Assembly (NCBI GenBank): GCA_004357005.1 | Contig: SMWH01000162.1 | Coordinates: 1-12,051 of the forward strand | DNA length: 12,051 nucleotides | Origin: Gammaproteobacteria bacterium | GTDB lineage: Bacteria; Pseudomonadota; Gammaproteobacteria; SMWH01 | Direction: 5' to 3' | Shown here: one piece after another, positions 7,813 to 12,051 of the stretch | Layout of the letters: each line of letters opens with the position of its first letter | Position numbering within the stretch: the first letter of the stretch is position 1 | Notes under the pieces: model-generated | The model's database searches: none | What the model was told of the DNA's origin: nothing | What the model saw: the letters and a program-made list of their open reading frames with translations, nothing else | Translations under genes and position numbers: made by a program

Positions 7813-7906
7813 ACGGAAACGGCCGGAACGTAGTTGCAACATGAACGGCGTTCCACGCTGTATTGAATGAGAAACGACGCCAAGAAGAACAGGGAGTCAG
7901 GGAACG

Positions 7907-7984
7907 ATGGTGTCGGGTACCAACGAAGAAGCAAATGCATCTGCGCTCGTTGAACGAAGCCGCATACACGAAAACGAGGAATGA
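7907..7984 (+). CDS. Possible 25-codon leader ORF, ATGA-coupled to prs
   Basis: In the 168-bp gap between tRNA-Gln and prs, an ATG at 7907 is preceded by AGGGAG (7891-7896) and AGGGA (7899-7903). It opens a 25-codon frame beginning MVSGTNEEANASAL and ending SRIHENEE. Its TGA (7982-7984) overlaps the prs ATG (7981-7983) as ATGA, the classic layout of translational coupling. This would explain why the only purine-rich motif before prs, GAGGA, touches the prs ATG with no spacing. The peptide resembles nothing I know. A short ORF with a good ribosome site can arise by chance, so this is a candidate only. The rest of the gap (7813-7906) has a GTTGCAAC palindrome at 7833-7840 but no convincing promoter. 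Confidence 0.35.
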   Translation: MVSGTNEEANASALVERSRIHENEE

Positions 7985-8955
7985 ACAAGGTAACCGCAGT
8001 GACGGACAGCTCCAGCGTCATGCTCTTCGCAGGCAACGCTAATCCGGCGCTGGCTCAAGAGATCGCCAACCATCTGCAGGTGCCGTTGGGCAAGGCGATC
8101 GTGGGCCGTTTCAGCGACGGTGAGGTCATGGTGGAAATCATGGAGAACGTACGCCAGCGCGAAATCTTCGTGGTGCAACCCACCTGCCACCCAGCCGCGG
8201 AGAACCTGATGGAGTTGTTGGTGATGGTGGATGCGTTGAAAAGAGCGTCGGCCGCCACGGTGACAGCGGTGATGCCTTACTTCGGATACGCCCGGCAGGA
8301 TCGCCGGCCCCGGTCCGCGCGTGTCTCGATCACCGCCAAAGTGGCGGCCACGATGATCGGTGCTGCCGGAACGGACCACGTGTTGACCATCGATCTGCAT
8401 GCGGACCAGATCCAGGGCTTTTTCGATATCAACATAGACAATGTGTACTCGTCGCCAATCCTGCTTGGGGACATCTGGCGCCAGAAATACGACAACATGA
8501 TCATCGTATCCCCGGATGTGGGCGGCGTGGTGCGTGCGCGGGCACTGGCGAAACGACTGGATGACACGGGCCTGGCGATCATTGACAAGCGTCGGCCCAA
8601 AGCGAATGAAGCTACGGTGATGAATATCATCGGTGAAGTGGAAGGAAAGGTTTGTATCCTGGTGGACGACATGGTCGATACCGCCGGGACACTGTGTGCG
8701 GCATCTTCCGCACTCAAAGAACACGGCGCCACCCGGGTGGTGGCGTATTGCACACACCCGGTATTGTCCGGGCCGGCGGTCAAAAATATTTCATCGTCCG
8801 ACGTGGACGAGGTCGTGGTAACGGACACGATTCCGTTGAGCCGGGACGCGGCCGAGTGTGATCGAATTCGGCAACTGAGCGTTGCTCAGATGCTTGCCGA
8901 AACGATTCGCAGAATGGAAGTAGGCGAATCGGTCAGTTCACTGTACGTGGACTGA
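7981..8955 (+). CDS. prs: Ribose-phosphate pyrophosphokinase (PRPP synthetase)
   Basis: It transfers pyrophosphate from ATP to ribose-5-phosphate to make PRPP, the precursor for purines, pyrimidines, NAD, histidine and tryptophan. It is 324 residues from ATG 7981 (the family is about 310-320). Visible are MLFAGNANPALA (14-25), GRFSDGE (42-48), the ATP-binding YARQDRR (103-109), DLHADQIQGFFD (138-149), the PRPP-binding loop ILVDDMVDTAGT (226-237) and HPVLSG (259-264). Two starts are possible. ATG 7981 overlaps the stop of a short upstream frame but has a Shine-Dalgarno-like GAGGA with zero spacing. GTG 7999 has AAGG 8 nt upstream and would give 318 residues, nearer the usual length. An intrinsic terminator overlaps the stop codon. 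Confidence 0.96.
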   Translation: MNKVTAVTDSSSVMLFAGNANPALAQEIANHLQVPLGKAIVGRFSDGEVMVEIMENVRQREIFVVQPTCHPAAENLMELLVMVDALKRASAATVTAVMPYFGYARQDRRPRSARVSITAKVAATMIGAAGTDHVLTIDLHADQIQGFFDINIDNVYSSPILLGDIWRQKYDNMIIVSPDVGGVVRARALAKRLDDTGLAIIDKRRPKANEATVMNIIGEVEGKVCILVDDMVDTAGTLCAASSALKEHGATRVVAYCTHPVLSGPAVKNISSSDVDEVVVTDTIPLSRDAAECDRIRQLSVAQMLAETIRRMEVGESVSSLYVD

Positions 8956-8961
8956 TTTTTT
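8933..8961 (+). terminator. Intrinsic terminator overlapping the prs stop codon
   Basis: TCAGTTCAC (8933-8941) pairs over 9 bp (one G-U) with GTGGACTGA (8947-8955) around a 5-nt loop, followed at once by six T residues (8956-8961). The TGA stop of prs is the last part of the stem. The stem is only moderately GC-rich and the T-run is short, so read-through into rplY is likely. No good separate promoter for rplY is visible in the 50 bp that follow. Confidence 0.6.
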
Positions 8962-8964
8962 GAG

Positions 8965-8988
8965 CCGGTTTCTGGTCGCGGAAACCGG
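8965..8988 (+). other. Perfect hairpin in the rplY leader
   Basis: CCGGTTTC (8965-8972) pairs perfectly with GAAACCGG (8981-8988), with an 8-nt loop. It is followed by AAAAGG, not a T-run, so it is not a terminator by itself. It lies between the prs terminator and the rplY Shine-Dalgarno (AAAGGAG, 9002-9008). It could be an RNA stability element, or part of a control structure for read-through or L25 translation. Confidence 0.5.
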
Positions 8989-9017
8989 AAAAGGAAGCAA
9001 CAAAGGAGTCAATGCCA

Positions 9018-9713
9018 ATGGCAACTGTTGAAATTAACGCAGAACTCCGGAACGACAAGGGGAAAGGTGCGAGCCGCCGCCTGCGTCGGGCCGGTCAGGT
9101 CCCCGCTGTCGTCTATGGTGGCGGCAAGGAGCCGGCAACGCTGACGCTCGACGAGAACGAGTTGATGCTTGCCCTGAGCAACGAAGCTTTTTACTCGAAA
9201 ATTCTGGAACTCAAAGTGGGCGAGAAGCGCCAGAAGGTGGTGTTGCGCGACATTCAGCGCCATCCTGTGCGTCCTACTGTTCAGCATGTGGATTTTCAGC
9301 GCATCGTTGCGACGGAGAAGGTGCGCATGAACGTGCCGCTGCATTTTGTTGACCAGGACGAGTCTCCGGCCGGCAAGATGTCCGGGGTGGTTATCTCTCA
9401 CCAGATCACCGCCGTGGAAGTCAGCTGCCTGCCTGAGCACCTGCCCGAGTTCATCGAGGTGGATCTCTCGACGATTGACGTGGGCGACACGATTCCTCTG
9501 TCGGATCTGAAACTGCCCGACGGCGTGATCCTGGCAGCCAACGAAGTTGAGCTTGCCGAGCCCATGGTAACGGCGGCGCACGTGCAGGAAGTTGTCGAGG
9601 AGGAAGAGGAAGTCGAGGAGCTGGAAGGCGAAGCCGTGGAAGGCGAAGAGGGCGAAGCGCCGGCGGAAGGCGCTGCTTCCGAAGATGGAGGCAAGGGCGA
9701 CGGCGAAAGCTGA
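9018..9713 (+). CDS. rplY: 50S ribosomal protein L25, long (Ctc/TL5) form
   Basis: L25 binds 5S rRNA in the central protuberance of the large subunit. This 231-residue protein is the long form: an N-terminal L25 domain (about 1-95, with GKGASRRLRRAGQVPAVVYG at 15-34) plus the C-terminal beta domain of Ctc/TL5 (about 100-190). Enterics have only the first domain. Residues 193-231 form an acidic, low-complexity Glu/Gly/Ala tail. Two ATGs are possible. ATG 9018 is 9 nt from the AAAGGAG motif; ATG 9012 is 3 nt from it and adds Met-Pro. I chose 9018 for spacing and family N-terminus. It lies between prs and pth, as in Pseudomonas, and 15 bp before pth. Confidence 0.95.
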   Translation: MATVEINAELRNDKGKGASRRLRRAGQVPAVVYGGGKEPATLTLDENELMLALSNEAFYSKILELKVGEKRQKVVLRDIQRHPVRPTVQHVDFQRIVATEKVRMNVPLHFVDQDESPAGKMSGVVISHQITAVEVSCLPEHLPEFIEVDLSTIDVGDTIPLSDLKLPDGVILAANEVELAEPMVTAAHVQEVVEEEEEVEELEGEAVEGEEGEAPAEGAASEDGGKGDGES

Positions 9714-9728
9714 TCCCCCTGATCCGAG

Positions 9729-10310
9729 GTGGCTTCAACCATCCGACTCATTGCGGGCCTGGGAAATCCAGGCCCGCGTTATTCAGGGACCCGGCATAAT
9801 GCCGGTTCCTGGTTCGCTGATGGCCTCGCCCGGCGTCTGGGGGAAGCGTTCAAGGACGAGTCGAAGTTCTCCGGAGCGGTTGCCCGCTCCGGGGAGCTGC
9901 GGTTGTTCAAACCGGATACCTTCATGAATGAGAGCGGCTACGCGGTCGCACGCATTGCCGGGTTTTACAAGGTGCAGCCCGGGGAGATCCTCGTGGCTTA
10001 CGACGACCTGGATTTGCCGCCGGGGACGGTGCGTCTGAAACGCGATGGCGGCCACGGCGGTCACAACGGCCTCCGGGATGTTGAGGTGCATCTGGGAAGC
10101 CGGGGTTTTACCCGGGTACGCATAGGGATCGGGCATCCCGGCGACCGGGATGCGGTCACGCCCTGGGTGTTGGGACGACCCGGCGCCGATGATGAGCGCG
10201 CGATACGCGACGCCATTGAGCGGGTACTCGATGTGATGCCGATGGTCCTTGCGGGCGACTTCGACAAAGCCGCAACAGAACTTCATACGGAATCGAAACC
10301 AGCGGAATAG
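9729..10310 (+). CDS. pth: Peptidyl-tRNA hydrolase
   Basis: It cleaves the ester bond of peptidyl-tRNAs dropped by ribosomes, recycling tRNA. The length of 193 residues matches the family. The active-site motifs are GLGNPGPRYSGTRHNAG (10-26) with Asn13 and catalytic His23, KPDTFMNESG (61-70), and YDDLDLPPG followed by GGHGGHNGLRD (91-117), which hold the catalytic Asp and substrate-contact Asn. The start must be GTG 9729: an in-frame TGA lies at 9720-9722, and no other start precedes the GLGNPG motif. No Shine-Dalgarno with proper spacing exists, so translation probably depends on ribosomes leaving rplY 15 bp upstream. ychF follows after 29 bp, the usual pth-ychF pairing. Confidence 0.97.
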   Translation: MASTIRLIAGLGNPGPRYSGTRHNAGSWFADGLARRLGEAFKDESKFSGAVARSGELRLFKPDTFMNESGYAVARIAGFYKVQPGEILVAYDDLDLPPGTVRLKRDGGHGGHNGLRDVEVHLGSRGFTRVRIGIGHPGDRDAVTPWVLGRPGADDERAIRDAIERVLDVMPMVLAGDFDKAATELHTESKPAE

Positions 10311-10339
10311 GCGTTCCGCCACACGGAAGTGGGATAACC

Positions 10340-11431
10340 ATGGGATTTCGACTTGGTATCGTGGGTCTACCCAACGTGGGCAAGTCCACGCTTTTTAACG
10401 CGCTGACCCGTTCGGCGGCCGCGGCTGCGAACTATCCTTTCTGCACCATCGACCCCAATATTGGCATGGTTCCGGTGCCCGACCCGCGCCTGGACCGCAT
10501 TGCCGGGATCGTGCAGCCGAAGAAAGTGGTGCCGACCAGCATGGAATTCGTGGACATTGCCGGGCTCGTCTCCGGGGCCTCCAGGGGGGAAGGGTTGGGC
10601 AATCAGTTCCTGGCCAATATCCGGGAAACCGACGCTATCGGGCACGTCGTGCGCTGCTTTTCCGACCACGATGTGGTGCATGTCTCCGGCAAAGTGGATC
10701 CCATGTCCGATGTGGAAACCGTCAATACGGAACTGATCCTGGCGGATATGGATACGGTCGAGCGGGCACTGGTCAAGGCCGAGCGCCAGGCCAGGACCGC
10801 GGACAAGGACGACATGGCCTGGCGCGACCTGGTCAAACGCCTGCGGGATCACCTGGATACCGGCCAGCCGGCCCGGGCGCTGGAGTCCTCCGGGGAAGAA
10901 AAGGCCGCTCTCAGGACCTTGCAGCTGCTGACCGACAAACCGGTGCTCTATATCGCCAATGTGTCCGAAAACCATCTGCAGGCGGACCCGGCTGTCGAAT
11001 CTCTTTTGGCCCATGCCGCGCAGGAAGGCGCGGAGGTGGTCGCGGTCTGTGCCGCGGTGGAGGCTGAACTGGCCCAACTCGAACCCGCGGATCAGCAGGA
11101 GTTTCTCGGGGAACTCGGACTCGAGGAACCGGGTCTGAATCGGGTGACCCGCGCGGGTTACCGCCTGCTGGGGCTACAGACCTTTTTCACCGCTGGCCCC
11201 AAGGAGGCCCGGGCGTGGACGGTCAGGGCCGGGGCCAGGGCGCCGGAGGCGGCCGGGAGGATTCATACGGACTTCCAGCGGGGGTTTATCCGGGCCGAAG
11301 TGGCGAGTTATGAGGATTTCGTGGCCTGCGGCGGCGAAAGCGGCGCCAGGGAAGCTGGGAAGCTTCGCTCCGAAGGGAAGGACTACGTGGTTCGGGAAGG
11401 GGATGTCATTCATTTCCGGTTTAATGTCTGA
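10340..11431 (+). CDS. ychF: Redox-regulated Obg-family ATPase YchF/OLA1
   Basis: A 363-residue protein, the standard YchF length. It is a universally conserved P-loop protein of the Obg family that associates with ribosomes and prefers ATP over GTP. The P-loop is GLPNVGKST (9-17), the switch II region is DIAGLVSGASRGEGLGNQFL (72-91), and the base-recognition motif is NVSE (207-210) in place of the NKxD of true GTPases, as expected for this subgroup. A coiled-coil insertion lies about 125-195. The C-terminal TGS domain (about 278-363) ends in the typical DVIHFRFNV. ATG 10340 is preceded by GGGA (10331-10334). It is the last gene of the rightward cluster; a palindromic repeat begins 8 bp after its stop. 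Confidence 0.97.
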   Translation: MGFRLGIVGLPNVGKSTLFNALTRSAAAAANYPFCTIDPNIGMVPVPDPRLDRIAGIVQPKKVVPTSMEFVDIAGLVSGASRGEGLGNQFLANIRETDAIGHVVRCFSDHDVVHVSGKVDPMSDVETVNTELILADMDTVERALVKAERQARTADKDDMAWRDLVKRLRDHLDTGQPARALESSGEEKAALRTLQLLTDKPVLYIANVSENHLQADPAVESLLAHAAQEGAEVVAVCAAVEAELAQLEPADQQEFLGELGLEEPGLNRVTRAGYRLLGLQTFFTAGPKEARAWTVRAGARAPEAAGRIHTDFQRGFIRAEVASYEDFVACGGESGAREAGKLRSEGKDYVVREGDVIHFRFNV

Positions 11432-11438
11432 CTGATGA

Positions 11439-11571
11439 ATGGGGACAGTTACCTCATTAAATCGGAAATCGGGGACAGTTACCTCATTTCCGTTCAGAAC
11501 CCGGGCTCGGCGGGCAGCCAGACCAGGAAATGAGGTAACTGTCCCCGATTTAATGAGGTAACTGTCCCCAT
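11439..11571. repeat. Nested palindromic repeat element (REP/MITE-like), no coding capacity
   Basis: The 18-mer GGGGACAGTTACCTCATT occurs at 11441-11458 and 11471-11488, and its reverse complement at 11529-11546 and 11552-11569. The two arms (about 11439-11491 and 11526-11571) are inverted copies, except that the left linker between 18-mers is 12 nt and the right is 5 nt. A 34-nt GC-rich centre (11492-11525) separates them. Transcribed, it would fold into a very long stem and could end ychF transcripts. From memory, GGGGACAG.../...CTGTCCCC palindromes of this type are scattered through proteobacterial genomes, often near IS200-like Y1 (REP-associated) transposases; I cannot confirm the family here. 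No transposase is present in the window. Confidence 0.85.
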
Positions 11572-11600
11572 ACATCGTGGGTTCGGCCCGATTTTTGCTA

Positions 11601-11629
11601 TTGACAGGTCTGAGGGCCGGCGTCAAAAT
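11601..11629 (+). promoter_or_regulatory. Sigma70-type promoter of the tRNA-Tyr/Gly/Thr operon
   Basis: A perfect -35 hexamer TTGACA (11601-11606) is followed after exactly 17 bp by CAAAAT (11624-11629), 4 of 6 matches to the -10 consensus. The mature tRNA-Tyr begins 18 bp after the -10. The stretch just after the -10 is GC-rich (GCCGGC, 11631-11636), like the discriminators of stable-RNA promoters under stringent control; that regulation is inferred. Confidence 0.75.
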
Positions 11630-11646
11630 TGCCGGCTTGCTTGCTG

Positions 11647-11731
11647 GGAGGGGTTCCCGAGCGGCCAAAGGGGGCAGACTGTAAATCTGCTGTCACTGAC
11701 TTCGGAGGTTCGAATCCTCCCCCCTCCACCA
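11647..11731 (+). tRNA. tRNA-Tyr (anticodon GTA)
   Basis: An 85-nt class II tRNA. Acceptor GGAGGGG (11647-11653) pairs perfectly with CCCCTCC (11721-11727); the discriminator is A and CCA is encoded (11729-11731). The anticodon stem GCAGA/TCTGC encloses CTGTAAA, with anticodon GTA at 11681-11683. The long variable arm (about 11691-11703) is as in other bacterial tRNA-Tyr. The T arm is GGAGG-TTCGAAT-CCTCC. It is the first gene of a Tyr-Gly-Thr cluster. Confidence 0.97.
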
Positions 11732-11755
11732 CATGAGAGGTGGACGTTTTTGGCT

Positions 11756-11829
<74 letters not shown>

Positions 11830-11862
11830 GACGAAGGCTGACTGAGTACATACAAGTTGAAC

Positions 11863-11938
<76 letters not shown>

Positions 11939-12051
11939 AGCCCTCGAGGCCGAAGCGGTAGAGAGAGTCGATGCGGTAGGAAAAGGTGCGACGCCGCCGA
12001 GAAACGAAGCGAGAAACGAAGAAGGTCGCGCAACCAGAGTGACGAAGGCCC
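11939..12051. other. Non-coding end of window after tRNA-Thr
   Basis: I see no gene in these 113 bp. The stretch is purine-rich and holds an exact 12-bp tandem duplication of CGAGAAACGAAG (11998-12009 and 12010-12021) and a CCTCGAGG palindrome (11942-11949). In related genomes tufB follows the Tyr-Gly-Thr cluster, so this may be its leader, but the window ends before any start can be seen. Confidence 0.4.

Noticed and set aside
7833..7840. GTTGCAAC palindrome as a PurR operator for prs
   Set aside because: It does not match the PurR consensus and is only 8 bp; palindromes of this size are expected by chance.
7638..8036. Minus-strand ORF of 132 codons across tRNA-Gln
   Set aside because: It is the antisense translation of tRNA-Gln and its flanks; the stretch WGGRIRTCACGDQNP is a familiar spurious tRNA-shadow peptide, and both flanking genes lie on the other strand.
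8965..8988. Second hairpin after prs as an intrinsic terminator
   Set aside because: It is followed by an A-run on the plus strand and has no T-run on the minus strand; the real terminator signature is 8933-8961.
10367..11077. Minus-strand ORF (236 codons) inside ychF
   Set aside because: Antisense shadow of a highly conserved ATPase; no family features.
11439..11571. CRISPR-like repeat array
   Set aside because: Only four copies in two opposite orientations with 5-34 nt between them and no unique spacers of constant length; this is a palindromic element.
11174..11668. Minus-strand ORF of 164 codons over the ychF 3' end and the palindrome
   Set aside because: It is antisense to the conserved TGS domain of ychF and then runs through the non-coding repeat; no recognisable domain.

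Overview
This window looks like chromosomal housekeeping DNA from a GC-rich (roughly 60% by eye) gammaproteobacterium. The gene order hemA / TPR lipoprotein / lolB / ispE / tRNA-Gln / prs / rplY / pth / ychF, with prfA-prmC behind hemA on the other strand, is the arrangement I know from Pseudomonas and related non-enteric gammaproteobacteria. In enterics the TPR gene is absent. The genus cannot be fixed from this sequence alone.

Layout. Positions 2-958 (+) hold the 3' part of a membrane-anchored glycerophosphodiester phosphodiesterase, cut by the window edge. It converges on, and overlaps by stop codons with, a leftward operon hemA-prfA-prmC (4297 to 955): the first step of tetrapyrrole synthesis, release factor 1, and the methylase that modifies the GGQ glutamine of release factors. 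An 81-bp divergent region separates hemA from the rightward cluster: a TPR lipoprotein (4379-6127), lolB overlapping it by 4 bp, ispE 6 bp later, tRNA-Gln(UUG), prs, rplY (long L25/Ctc form), pth and ychF. An intrinsic terminator sits over the prs stop codon. After ychF there is a 133-bp nested palindromic repeat. A sigma70-type promoter then precedes a tRNA-Tyr/Gly/Thr cluster that in relatives leads into tufB. The last 113 bp hold no gene I can recognise.

Shared themes are translation (prfA, prmC, pth, rplY, ychF, four tRNAs), envelope lipoprotein handling (lolB, TPR lipoprotein) and core biosynthesis (hemA, ispE, prs). I see no phage, defence, CRISPR or secondary-metabolite system, and no transposase gene. 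The unusual items are small: an acidic tetrapeptide-repeat tail on LolB, a possible 25-codon leader ORF coupled to prs by an ATGA overlap, a terminator plus a second hairpin between prs and rplY, the palindromic repeat whose linker is an inverted near-copy of the ychF 3' end, and a tRNA-Thr with an acceptor mismatch and a C discriminator.
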